Source: JAFGDI01 sp963667715 (GTDB lineage Bacteria > Planctomycetota > Phycisphaerae > Sedimentisphaerales > SM23-30). From it: a DNA stretch of 64,000 bases. A program made the translations under genes and the position numbers. The stretch covers positions 4,154,001-4,218,000 of the forward strand of contig OY763926.1 of NCBI GenBank assembly GCA_963667715.1. Reading direction: 5' to 3'. Within the stretch, counting starts at the first letter, position 1. Each line of letters begins with the position of its first letter. The notes under the pieces were generated by a model. That model had not been told where the DNA came from and did no database searches. It was given only the letters and a program-made list of their open reading frames with translations. Shown piece after piece: positions 16,861 through 25,239 of this stretch.

Positions 16861-16897
16861 CCTGATAAAAAAAAGCCAATTTTTATCAGGTCTTTTT
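16861..16897 (+). terminator. Intrinsic terminator after the central rightward gene
   Basis: CCTGATAAAAA pairs with TTTTTATCAGG and is followed by TCTTTTT. It isolates the 16284 gene from the zinc-ribbon genes. The remaining sequence of 16611-16950 is AT-rich and holds no other convincing gene. Confidence 0.75.
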
Positions 16898-16950
16898 GAA
16901 GTTTTGGACCTATCAAGTAAAAAATTTTAAATAAAAATTGAGGTAAAGTA

Positions 16951-17871
16951 ATGATTTATTTCTGCTGCAAGAAATGTAAAGAAGCTATGGAAGCTCCTGA
17001 GTCACTATCTGGAGAGGTACTTAAGTGCCCAACGTGTAGCTTTGACAATACGGTTCCTCAAGTTAGCAAACCTACAGGAACCAATCGGTGGATAGCTACT
17101 GCCCTACTGATCTTTGGCCTTTTTGCTGGCGGTGCGGTTGGATATTATAGTAGAAACTCTGAAATTCAGAATTTACAATCTTTGTTAAATATTGCTAATG
17201 AAGACACACGAAAAGCACTATTAGCAACCCAAGTACTCTCGGGCTCACAATCTGAAAACTCTCAAAAAACATACACTCCGTTTGATGGCAAAAGGGTGGA
17301 TGAGGGAAAAAGAGGGATACTCAAAATCAAAACAGCTACAGGTATTGTGGATCTTAGTGAATTGAGTATGGATGATACTGTGAAAATGCTGCATAATGGC
17401 ACATTAACAATGTTTGATATTGGCTGGACTCCGCTTGAATCCAAGGACCCTGTGTATATGAGCTACAATGAATTTAAGAATTATGTAGTGACACATGGGG
17501 GAAAAATTAAAGCAGGAACCATAGCCAACAAATTGAGCTTTGATTTGCCCGATGGCAGCGAAGTCTTTACCTGGTGGTCCTGCGATAATGGCTTGGGGTT
17601 AACCCTTCAATCACTGGGGATAATGTACTATAAAAAGGGTGTCGATTCAGCCTGGGATGAAATGCTTAAATTCTTCCCATCAGAATACATAGACTATTGG
17701 GTTGAAAGTGATCGCAGGCTTCTTGATATAATAAATAACAGGCAAACTTCAAATTATGCACATCAAAGCGTAAGATATACAGAATCTTCAAGCTACTTTT
17801 TCAGGCACGATAGAACAGGAGCTAAGTTTTGGATTGAATACGATCCATCACTTGCATTAGAATGCCATTAG
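16951..17871 (+). CDS. Zinc-ribbon membrane protein, accessory (moron) gene
   Basis: 306 residues, GAGG before ATG. The N-terminal zinc ribbon (FCCKKC ... KCPTC) is followed by a transmembrane segment near residues 50-68 (WIATALLIFGLFAGGAVGYY). A coiled stretch and a C-terminal domain of about 190 residues follow, of unknown fold (VDLSELSMDDTVKMLHNGT...). The build is typical of planctomycete membrane proteins. It is monocistronic-looking and not related to phage assembly. A lysogenic-conversion role, such as blocking other phages, is plausible but unproven. Confidence 0.65.
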   Translation: MIYFCCKKCKEAMEAPESLSGEVLKCPTCSFDNTVPQVSKPTGTNRWIATALLIFGLFAGGAVGYYSRNSEIQNLQSLLNIANEDTRKALLATQVLSGSQSENSQKTYTPFDGKRVDEGKRGILKIKTATGIVDLSELSMDDTVKMLHNGTLTMFDIGWTPLESKDPVYMSYNEFKNYVVTHGGKIKAGTIANKLSFDLPDGSEVFTWWSCDNGLGLTLQSLGIMYYKKGVDSAWDEMLKFFPSEYIDYWVESDRRLLDIINNRQTSNYAHQSVRYTESSSYFFRHDRTGAKFWIEYDPSLALECH

Positions 17872-17923
17872 TAACTAAGAAATTGAGAATTTATAATATA
17901 ATAACATAAAATGGGGTGTAATT

Positions 17924-18499
17924 ATGAAAATTAAATGTCCAAACTGTAATAAAATTCACCAGGCACCAGATGAATATAAAAGCCAAAAAGTAAAATGTTT
18001 CGGCTGTAATCAAGTCTTTGAGGCCATTGATCAGGCAGAGATCGAAAAAAACGAACTCGTAGAACGAGAGAACCAGCTCAGGCAAAAGTGGAATGAGGAA
18101 TACGAAAAGCAACAGGCCGAGAAAGCTAACAAAACACAGATGATAATGAAGAAAAGCCCCAGTGAACTGCTTACATTTATGGGAATAGTCATGGTCATTG
18201 TCAGTCTTTTGGTCTTGTTTTATTGCTCATATTCTTCGTATTACGATACTGTCTATCAACAGATAGCGGCCATAAACAGCAGTATTTTAACCGCAATTAA
18301 ATGCCTTGGTTTTGCCATAGCCGGTTTGGTTTTCATTGTGATCGGTGTTTTTATTAACTGGCAAAAAACCATAGCTTGTGAAATACATGATCTGCATTAT
18401 GTGCTGGAGGTAATAGACCGAAAGACTGATAAGATTTCGGTCGCAGCGGAAAAAAACAGCGAAATTTGTGAAAATATTATTGACAAAAGGCAACCATAA
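17924..18499 (+). CDS. Zinc-ribbon, two-span membrane protein, accessory (moron) gene
   Basis: 191 residues. N-terminal zinc ribbon (KCPNCNKIH...VKCFGCNQVF), a coiled coil (EKNELVERENQLRQKWNEEYEKQ), and two transmembrane helices (TFMGIVMVIVSLLVLFYC and CLGFAIAGLVFIVIGVFI), with a cytoplasmic tail. It shares its N-terminal layout with the preceding gene, so the two may be partners. A strong terminator follows at 18576. Confidence 0.6.
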   Translation: MKIKCPNCNKIHQAPDEYKSQKVKCFGCNQVFEAIDQAEIEKNELVERENQLRQKWNEEYEKQQAEKANKTQMIMKKSPSELLTFMGIVMVIVSLLVLFYCSYSSYYDTVYQQIAAINSSILTAIKCLGFAIAGLVFIVIGVFINWQKTIACEIHDLHYVLEVIDRKTDKISVAAEKNSEICENIIDKRQP

Positions 18500-18575
18500 C
18501 CGATAATAGCAAGTGTTAAGTGATGATGAGTTACAGCTCTAGCTTAACGACAACATAAAATTTTACGGCATAAAC

Positions 18576-18623
18576 AGCCCGTATGACTGAGTTTGTATTA
18601 ACTTTTGCATACGGGCTTTTTTT
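18576..18623 (+). terminator. Intrinsic terminator after the accessory genes
   Basis: AGCCCGTATG and CATACGGGCT form a perfect 10-bp stem followed by seven T. It separates the accessory pair from the right-arm late genes. A GTTAAG/CTTAAC stem lies just upstream (18517-18548). Confidence 0.9.
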
Positions 18624-18685
18624 GTTTGAAGGCTCGTCGAAAGGCCCCACGGATGGGGTTAAACGCCGTTTGAAAAGGATTTCAA

Positions 18686-19387
18686 ATGATGATTAAACGA
18701 GCTTTATATCACGTTCTCCTGGTCATTGTACTGGCCATTATCCCTTTTTTAGTTTCAGGTTGTGACTCTCTGCGTTTTGCCCCTACGGAGGCACAAAAGG
18801 ACAGCTGCTTTCTACACGCTGCGACCTCTTCCGCTGTGTCTGATATGGTTAACGCTGCCGTTGATCGTGGGGCGTTGGCTGCTGCTGCTGGCAAGCTGGC
18901 AGATAATGCACAGAGACAGGCGACAGTGTTGCAGGCGTACATAGGTCTACCTGAGACGCTGCCGGACGTGTCATCGATCGATGCGTTAATTGATGACAAT
19001 AGCACTGAGCAGGCTCAAATCGACGCTAGTAAGCGACCATCAGTAACAGACATTGCAGACGCTGCCAGTGGTGGAGTTGATGTGTTGGTTGGCATTGCAA
19101 CCGCTCTGGCAGGTGTCGGTGTAATCGGCGGCAGCGGTAAGGTGATGGCTCTGGCGAAGAAGGCTAAGCAGACCAGTACAGCATTGAACGAAGTAGTAGC
19201 TGCTAATAGCGAATACCTGACGGCTTTAAGTAATAACGGCAAAGGTCACCTGGTTAAAATTTTCAAGAATATTCAATCCGCAACTCAAACCGGCACAACG
19301 CCAGCTATGGTGAATGCTGCCAAACCGGCCAAGAAGACGGCATTCAATTTCATATCTTCGATAGGATCTCCAGTAATCGAAACATAA
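18686..19387 (+). CDS. Phage-encoded lipoprotein with second hydrophobic segment
   Basis: 233 residues; AAGGAT precedes the ATGATG start. The signal sequence ends in a lipobox, LVSGC, so the Cys is expected to be acylated. A second hydrophobic stretch lies near residues 128-150 (VDVLVGIATALAGVGVIGG). The rest is Ala and Ser-rich. Located at the start of the late region, it could act in lysis (spanin-like) or in envelope modification. Neither is shown by a motif. Confidence 0.6.
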   Translation: MMIKRALYHVLLVIVLAIIPFLVSGCDSLRFAPTEAQKDSCFLHAATSSAVSDMVNAAVDRGALAAAAGKLADNAQRQATVLQAYIGLPETLPDVSSIDALIDDNSTEQAQIDASKRPSVTDIADAASGGVDVLVGIATALAGVGVIGGSGKVMALAKKAKQTSTALNEVVAANSEYLTALSNNGKGHLVKIFKNIQSATQTGTTPAMVNAAKPAKKTAFNFISSIGSPVIET

Positions 19388-19407
19388 CTTGTTCCTTTTA
19401 TTATTGT

Positions 19408-19440
19408 GGGTGGCGGCTTGTTGCTGCCACTCAATTTTGT
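19408..19440 (+). terminator. Stem-loop with short U-run after the lipoprotein gene
   Basis: GGGTGGCGGC pairs with GCTGCCACTC (10 bp with G-U pairs) and is followed by AATTTTG. Likely a terminator or the 5' boundary of the structured region that follows. Confidence 0.55.
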
Positions 19441-19448
19441 CCCTCAGA

Positions 19449-19660
19449 AGTTGACAAGTGAATAAGAGAAGATTGCACAGCGACGGCGATACGCGTGCCG
19501 TTGGCTTAAGGTCCCGGCGGGGCTGACTCTGTGGAGTTGGCCCCAAAGTCGGAGCCAAACTGTGCAACTGAAATACCCCATTACGACAGCTGGATAACAC
19601 GGCCAGCTGTCAACTAAAAGTTGAAGATGGGCCAGGGAGATCGAAGTTTGTCTCCCTGGC
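19449..19660 (+). ncRNA. Highly structured RNA candidate upstream of the packaging operon
   Basis: Several perfect helices are nested. AGTTGACA (19449) pairs with TGTCAACT (19608). Inside it, TTGCACAG (19473) pairs with CTGTGCAA (19560). Inside that lie hairpin ACGGC/GCCGT (19483-19501) and a long arm TTGGCT/AGCCAA, CCGGC/GTCGG and GGGGCTGACTC/GAGTTGGCCCC capped by TGTG. GACAGCTGG/CCAGCTGTC (19585-19611) competes with the outer helix, so two states are possible. A perfect 10-bp hairpin GCCAGGGAGA/TCTCCCTGGC (19631-19660) closes the region. No reading frame explains the 323-bp gap. It matches no RNA family I recognise. It could be a phage ncRNA or a leader of the packaging genes. Confidence 0.6.
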
Positions 19661-19710
19661 ACGTTGGGTACAGTTAACTGAAAAATAAAAATATTGTAAA
19701 ACGGTGAACT

Positions 19711-20064
19711 ATGAATTTCGTTGAGTTGTTGCCATCGATTATCTCCGGGTTAATTGGCGGTGTGATCATCTGGCAAATCAAGAAAATGGATAACAGGATC
19801 ACACGGGTTGAGGATAAGACTAATGAGCTGGATAAGGCTCAGGCTCAGTGCCGGTTGAACTGCAATGAGAACTTCGTTGGGATTGAGCAGTATCTGCGTG
19901 AGGCGGCGATCAATCGCCAGGCTATGCATCGATTACAGGAGACACTAACGGAGATCAAGACGAGCGTTGGCCTGTTTGAGAAGCTGCCCAGGATGGTCGG
20001 CGAAATAACTAAGAACGTACTGGATGAGGTTAAGGACTGGAATGGACAATCGAAAAAAAATTAA
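19711..20064 (+). CDS. Membrane-anchored coiled-coil protein (DUF2730-like, Mu gp25 position)
   Basis: 117 residues. One transmembrane helix (LPSIISGLIGGVIIWQI) is followed by a long coiled coil (NRITRVEDKTNELDKAQ...). Mu-like phages carry a protein of this build just before the small terminase genes. Its function is unknown. It overlaps the next gene by 23 bp. Confidence 0.65.
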   Translation: MNFVELLPSIISGLIGGVIIWQIKKMDNRITRVEDKTNELDKAQAQCRLNCNENFVGIEQYLREAAINRQAMHRLQETLTEIKTSVGLFEKLPRMVGEITKNVLDEVKDWNGQSKKN

Positions 20065-20323
20065 GCTGGCCCGCAACAATTTGCTGGCGGCTCTGAACGA
20101 CGCCTACCCGGCACGGATTAAGAGCCAGACGATCTATCGGACAATGATAGATCTGGACCCGCACGGGTATAGCCATGATCTGCTGAACAGAGACCTGGCG
20201 TACCTGGCAGATAAGGGCTATGTCAGAGTGATAGACAACTATGGCACGACTCTGTATATCCTGTCGGCTGAAGGCAAAGAAATCGCTGATGACCTGATTA
20301 ATGATCCGGCACTGGAGATCTAA
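20042..20323 (+). CDS. Winged-helix protein of the Mu packaging region
   Basis: 93 residues from ATG 20042. ARNNLLAALNDAYPARIKSQTIYRTM...LNRDLAYLADKGYVRVIDNYGTTLYILSAEGKEIADDL reads as a complete winged helix. Mu-like phages have such an ArsR-like protein between the DUF2730 and DUF3486 genes. The exact role is unknown, presumably DNA binding during packaging or late control. Confidence 0.7.
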   Translation: MDNRKKIKLARNNLLAALNDAYPARIKSQTIYRTMIDLDPHGYSHDLLNRDLAYLADKGYVRVIDNYGTTLYILSAEGKEIADDLINDPALEI

Positions 20324-20324
20324 A

Positions 20325-20888
20325 GTGAGCAGAAGATCACACTCGACAATTGAGAAATTGCCAAAAGATACAAAGTCTGATGTCGATGAAATGCTCATCG
20401 ACGGAGTATGGCCGGAAGGCTTTGGGCCTGAAGATGACTGGACTGGGAAACCTCGCTATATCGACTGCGTGAACTACTGTACGATGAAAGGGCACAGCAT
20501 ATCAGAATCAGCAATGGGGAGATACGGCAAACAGATCAAGGCATTTACCCGGATGCGTAATGCCGGTCTGATCGCCAGGGATACGATGAAAGGACTCGAC
20601 GGCGAGAACGCCAGCCAGACACAGAAGGCTGCGGCTGAGATGATTACAGCTCACCTGATCGACTTGGTAGCTGACAGCGAGAATATGGATGCGTTGTCAT
20701 TGAAGAATGTGGCCAAGTGTGCCAGGGACTGTGCAGCGGTCTCGATCGCAGCAGATAAGTATCAGCAGGAACAGATAGCTAAGAAAGCGAAAGATACGGC
20801 TGAGGCTATCGAAACTAACTATAAGCAGTTTATCGCCCCAGAGATCCTCAAGAAGATTAAAGAACAGATATACGGAATAGTTGACTAG
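20325..20888 (+). CDS. Mu gp27-like small terminase (DUF3486)
   Basis: 187 residues from GTG 20325, which has GGAG 7 bp upstream and follows the previous stop directly. The start RRSHSTIEKLPKDTKSDVDEML matches the DUF3486 signature 'RRSTIDRLP'. A helix-turn-helix region lies at about 35-60. Small terminases recognise the packaging site and hand DNA to the large subunit, whose start overlaps this stop codon. Confidence 0.8.
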   Translation: MSRRSHSTIEKLPKDTKSDVDEMLIDGVWPEGFGPEDDWTGKPRYIDCVNYCTMKGHSISESAMGRYGKQIKAFTRMRNAGLIARDTMKGLDGENASQTQKAAAEMITAHLIDLVADSENMDALSLKNVAKCARDCAAVSIAADKYQQEQIAKKAKDTAEAIETNYKQFIAPEILKKIKEQIYGIVD

Positions 20889-22183
20889 TGACAGCAGTAG
20901 ACGGAAAACTTAATGCAGCAGTAAAGCTGTTCGGCTATCAGCAAAGATGGCTGGCCGATAAGAGCAGATTTAAGATCGGTCTGATGTGCAGACAGATCGG
21001 TAAGAGCTTTGCCGTGTCGCTGGAAGCGGTGCTGGATGCTGTGGAATCTGGCCAGAACTGGGTTCTGCTTTCTGCCGGTGAGCGTCAGAGCAAAGAGCTG
21101 ATGGAAAAGGCGATAATGCACTGTAAGGCAATGGGAGTTGCCGCCGGTGATATGGAAGAGCATTTTTTCGAAGACACCAAGCTTACTCAATTGACAATAA
21201 AACTTGCTAATGGTGCTAAAATAATCGGATTGCCAGCGAACCCTGACACGGCTCGTGGGTTTACCGCTAATGTGATTTTGGACGAGTTTGCGTTTCACAA
21301 GGATTCTGAAAAGATATGGCGTGCCTTATTTCCCACTGTCTCTAAGGGATATAAGATTCGCATTGTATCTACTCCGCAGGGCAAGGGTAATATGTTCCAT
21401 TCGCTCTGGACGGAAGAAAATAACTGGCATAAGCACTTCTGTGATATTTACCAGGCAGTTAAAGATGGCGTCGAACATGATATCGAGGAGCTTAAAACTG
21501 GCATTAATGATGAGGATTCCTGGAAGCAGGAGTTTGAATGCCTGTTCATTGATGATGCATCCAGTTGGTTGACCTATGAATTAATTCAGAGTTGTTATCA
21601 TGAGAATTGTCCGACCGAGATTGAATATGATGATTACGACCTTTTTGATTTTACACCAAGTGCTGAAGGTCGGCTGTTTGCCGGTTTCGATGTGGCCCGT
21701 AAAAAACATCAATCGATAATATGGCTCTGGGAACAGATTGGTGATGTGTTCTGGACTCGCATGGTGCTATCCATGCATAAAAGAAAGTTCGCTGAACAGA
21801 GAGAGCGTACTTATGATGTGATCAGCAAATGGAATCTGGAAAGAATGTGTATTGATGCAACTGGTATCGGAGCACAACTGGCAGAAGAAGCAGTTGATAA
21901 ATTTGGTAATAGTAGGGTTGAAGCTATAGGCTTTACAAACAAAGTAAAGCAGGATATGGCCGTTAGAACTAAAAACATGTTTGAGGATAAGCTGGTGAGA
22001 ATCCCGAATAGCAGAATAATTCGTGACGATCTGCACCAGGTGAAAAAGATAACAACCGCAGCTAATAATGTGCGGTTTGATGCCGAGGAGTCAAAGATCG
22101 GGCATGCCGATAGATTCTGGGCTTTGTCACTTGGACTGCTATCGAGCGACCATGGTGTTAAAGTGGAAGTAATGTTTATTTAA
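20888..22183 (+). CDS. Terminase large subunit (Mu gp28-like)
   Basis: 431 residues with a GTG start overlapping the upstream TAG stop. The ATPase part has a Walker A-like CRQIGKS (residues 34-40) and Walker B VILDEFAF. The C-terminal RNase H-like nuclease has acidic residues in GFDVARKKH, CIDATGIG and IGHADRFWAL. The protein pumps phage DNA into heads and cuts it. Mu-type terminases package by headful from integrated copies, so host DNA would be carried at the ends. Confidence 0.9.
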   Translation: MTAVDGKLNAAVKLFGYQQRWLADKSRFKIGLMCRQIGKSFAVSLEAVLDAVESGQNWVLLSAGERQSKELMEKAIMHCKAMGVAAGDMEEHFFEDTKLTQLTIKLANGAKIIGLPANPDTARGFTANVILDEFAFHKDSEKIWRALFPTVSKGYKIRIVSTPQGKGNMFHSLWTEENNWHKHFCDIYQAVKDGVEHDIEELKTGINDEDSWKQEFECLFIDDASSWLTYELIQSCYHENCPTEIEYDDYDLFDFTPSAEGRLFAGFDVARKKHQSIIWLWEQIGDVFWTRMVLSMHKRKFAEQRERTYDVISKWNLERMCIDATGIGAQLAEEAVDKFGNSRVEAIGFTNKVKQDMAVRTKNMFEDKLVRIPNSRIIRDDLHQVKKITTAANNVRFDAEESKIGHADRFWALSLGLLSSDHGVKVEVMFI

Positions 22184-22217
22184 CACTCAATAAACACACT
22201 CAATAAACACTCAATAA
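22183..22217 (+). repeat. Three copies of ACACTCAATAA before the portal gene
   Basis: ACACTCAATAA occurs three times with spacings of 13 and 11 bp between the terminase stop and the portal start (22228). Possibly a simple slippage repeat, or a site for a late regulator. Confidence 0.5.
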
Positions 22218-22227
22218 TGAGACTATA

Positions 22228-24441
22228 ATGAACGATTATATATCGAAAATTGATACAAGCAGCGTCCAACAAATGGGCGATGGATCATTAGCGGTTAAAG
22301 CTGTTACTGATGCCGGATTAAACGCATTCATGAATGGCGTATCGATGGCAACGTCTAATAAGGTTACTGATCCGTATTCTCAGAGTGACTGGGTTTTTGA
22401 TTGTGTCAATATAACAATTGATAGTTGTAGTTTTGTACCGCTTATGCTTAGCTCAAATAATGATAAGATCATTGAGTCTGGACCGCTGGTAGATCTGCTC
22501 TTTGGCGGCGATGATGATGACAGCTGGCAAACTAAGATAGAAGAGATGGTTGGGTACTTACAATTGTTCAGAGGTTTCTATCTCGTCTTTGATGAGATGA
22601 TAGGTAACAGACCGACTAACTGGATTGTTTGCAGTGAAATGAATTTGAAGCCTAAAATAATTGGCGGAGTATTGCGACATTGGACATTGTTCGATGATTT
22701 TGGTAAAGAGCAGATTATTTTCGATGACCAGGTATATAAGTCAATACGCTTTACTCCAAATAAATTAGCCCCATATAAATCGATATCGCCGCTTAAACCG
22801 GGGGAGCTAATGATCTCGACAGCACGCCAGGCAGAACAGCTTAATGAAGCAGCTCTGAGAAATGGCGGCAAGGTTGGCAATGTTGTCGAAGTGCCTGGCT
22901 CTATGACACCTGAAGATAAATTATATTTACGCAATCAATTTGATAATTATCATGGCAGTGCAAAGAATGCCGGTCGTACGGCAGTATTGTCCGGAGGTGC
23001 AAAGATCAGTGCTGTGGCCCAGACGATGGTAGAGCTGGATATGCTCAATCTTCGCAGATTCGATGCATCTGGAATATGTGCATTGTTTGGTGTACCACCA
23101 GAGCTACTGGGGCTGAATTCTGAGGCCCAATATGCTCACGGGCCAGCTCAACAGCGATTTGTCACGAATACATGTATTCCATTATTAAATGTAATCGCTC
23201 AGGCTCTAACCTATGGCATAGCAGCAAGAATGAATAATGTTTCCAGTCGCCACAACTCTATAAAGGCTGTTGATGCATATAGTGGCAAATTCAAAGTTAA
23301 ACAATTAGCATCATATAGATCTGCATGCCAGAAAGCGGCCAGACGCAAAGAAAAGACATTCTGTTGGTTCGCTGTAGAAGAACATCCAACTATTCAGGAA
23401 ATGTTGAAAGAGACCGCTGAGAAGGTACTGACCTTCACCAAGTCAGGTGTTGCATTAAACCAGCTGGTCAGAGCTTACGATCTGCCATTTGAAGAAATGC
23501 CCTGGGGTGACGAGGCCTGGGCTGACGGCATAAAGACATCGTATAGCAAATTAATGAAAGATGAGGAAAGTGATGAGCCGCTACCGAAGCTGCCTGAAGG
23601 TGATGATGGTGGAAATGATAAGCACATTCAAAACACTATACCGACAGAACAGAAAGCAAAAGATGATCGCTACTGGAAAGCTTATGCCAGGATTTTAGAA
23701 AAACTCGAAAAACGATATATTGGCAAAATCAGAGGATATTTTTCTGGTCAGCAGATCCGGATTATTAAACAGTTGAAAGCTGCACTTGCCGCCGTTGATT
23801 ATAATCCGGAAAACAAAAACAAGGATCTGGCCGACAATGTTATAATGAGAATATCTTTTGATCTGACTAGCGAGAATAATAAGCTACGTGTGATCAACAG
23901 AGTAGAATACATCAATGCTGCTGAAGTTGGTGCTGGTCAGGTAGCAAATGAGATTGCAGCTGATGATGCAAAGGATCTAATTGACACTGCAATGAAAAGG
24001 ACGGAAATCGTTGACAGTCTGAAATTATCCAGCTCTAACCTGGTCAGTATAAATACTGTCACCAAAAACCTGGTCACCAGAACATTAACTGAAGGTATAA
24101 ATAGCGGCGAAAGCCTGGAAGAGCTTACCCAACGAATTCAGAAAGCATTAGGATCTAACCGGGCAAGAGCTGCTCGAATTGCCAGAACACAGGTTAGTGG
24201 AGCAATTAGCAGTGGCCGTCAGGCAACCATGAAACAGTCCGGAGTTAAATATAAACGATGGATTACCAGTAAAGATGATGCGGTAAGACCAGAACATGCA
24301 GCGGCGAATAATCAGGTAGTAAAGGTAGATGGATACTTTTCTGTTGGTGGCGAACAGCTTATGCATCCCGGTGATCCGGCTGGCTCAGCTAAAAATATAA
24401 TTAACTGTAGATGTGTTAGTATTGCACACTTTAAAGAATAA
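22228..24441 (+). CDS. Portal protein fused to MuF-type minor head protein
   Basis: 737 residues. Residues 1-400 resemble HK97-type portals: PYSQSDWVFDCVNITIDSCSFVPLML, then LMISTARQAEQLN..., DMLNLRRFDASGICALFGVPPELLGL. Residues 540-737 form a MuF/SPP1 gp7-like domain ending RARAARIARTQVSGAISSGRQ..., KRWITSKDDAVRPEHAAA and a terminal Cys-rich NCRCVSIAHF. Portals form the ring through which DNA enters, and MuF proteins are packaged minor head proteins. In Mu these are separate genes (29 and 30); here they are one reading frame. Confidence 0.85.
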   Translation: MNDYISKIDTSSVQQMGDGSLAVKAVTDAGLNAFMNGVSMATSNKVTDPYSQSDWVFDCVNITIDSCSFVPLMLSSNNDKIIESGPLVDLLFGGDDDDSWQTKIEEMVGYLQLFRGFYLVFDEMIGNRPTNWIVCSEMNLKPKIIGGVLRHWTLFDDFGKEQIIFDDQVYKSIRFTPNKLAPYKSISPLKPGELMISTARQAEQLNEAALRNGGKVGNVVEVPGSMTPEDKLYLRNQFDNYHGSAKNAGRTAVLSGGAKISAVAQTMVELDMLNLRRFDASGICALFGVPPELLGLNSEAQYAHGPAQQRFVTNTCIPLLNVIAQALTYGIAARMNNVSSRHNSIKAVDAYSGKFKVKQLASYRSACQKAARRKEKTFCWFAVEEHPTIQEMLKETAEKVLTFTKSGVALNQLVRAYDLPFEEMPWGDEAWADGIKTSYSKLMKDEESDEPLPKLPEGDDGGNDKHIQNTIPTEQKAKDDRYWKAYARILEKLEKRYIGKIRGYFSGQQIRIIKQLKAALAAVDYNPENKNKDLADNVIMRISFDLTSENNKLRVINRVEYINAAEVGAGQVANEIAADDAKDLIDTAMKRTEIVDSLKLSSSNLVSINTVTKNLVTRTLTEGINSGESLEELTQRIQKALGSNRARAARIARTQVSGAISSGRQATMKQSGVKYKRWITSKDDAVRPEHAAANNQVVKVDGYFSVGGEQLMHPGDPAGSAKNIINCRCVSIAHFKE

Positions 24442-24451
24442 GGATACAGTC

Positions 24452-25195
24452 ATGAAAGATAGAATCAAAGACCTGGTAGGTAGTGAAAAGTCAATACTGG
24501 CTTACTGTGAAAAAACTGGAGCTGGCGATCAGCCGAGACGTTTTACCTTTGCGATTAGTTCTGAGGAAGTTGACAGGCATGGCGATGTTGTAATGCAGGA
24601 TGCCTTGATTGCCAGTATAAAAAAAGATTTTGTTAAGAATTCTATTTGTTTGCCTTGTCATAAACATAATCTGGATGATGGTACTCCACCTGTAGTTGGC
24701 AGCTGGGATTGTGAAAGCGTAAAAAAGTCAGGCAAGAAAACATTGCTTGATCTTATATTTTCCGAAGGGGATCTTGGAGAGAAATATCACAAAGAGTATG
24801 CAGCTGGTCATATGAAGGCAGTATCAGTGGGCTTTAGAGTACTGGACGCTCACGTTGACGTTGTTGGTGGTAAAAATGTTTATATTATCACTAAGGTCGA
24901 ACTTTATGAGATCAGCTGTGTTGCTGTCGGTGCGAATAGACAGGCTTTGCGAAAGAACCTGGGCGTTGACGACAGCGACGTTGCATCACAATTGAAAGAT
25001 TTTGAAAAGAGAATAACAGATTATATGGAAGAAAAGTTTACAGTAATTGCTTTAAAACTTGGTGTTGAGCCAGGCGATCTGGTCGAAGATTTTTATGCCG
25101 ACAATGAATCTGACGAAGCTGATGAGCCTGCAGGCAATGACAAGAGTGCCGGTGACGATGGACTGAACTTATTATTAGATTGGGCACAGAACTAA
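24452..25195 (+). CDS. HK97-type prohead protease
   Basis: 247 residues from ATG 24452 with AAGGA upstream; the longer frame overlaps the portal gene. FTFAISSEEVDRHGDVVMQDAL is the typical start of the caudovirus prohead protease. The catalytic His lies in LPCHKHN and the Ser in MKAVSVGFRVLD. The acidic C-terminal tail (about 190-247) may serve as scaffold. It processes the capsid protein encoded next. Confidence 0.85.
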   Translation: MKDRIKDLVGSEKSILAYCEKTGAGDQPRRFTFAISSEEVDRHGDVVMQDALIASIKKDFVKNSICLPCHKHNLDDGTPPVVGSWDCESVKKSGKKTLLDLIFSEGDLGEKYHKEYAAGHMKAVSVGFRVLDAHVDVVGGKNVYIITKVELYEISCVAVGANRQALRKNLGVDDSDVASQLKDFEKRITDYMEEKFTVIALKLGVEPGDLVEDFYADNESDEADEPAGNDKSAGDDGLNLLLDWAQN

Positions 25196-25239
25196 TTTGT
25201 GCAAACTATTATTTAACTCTAAATTAAAAGGATTTTAAA

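Noticed and set aside
20885..21298. 137-residue minus-strand frame opposite the terminase start
   Set aside because: Shadow of the terminase gene, which has clear motifs and coupled start; no ribosome site on the minus strand.
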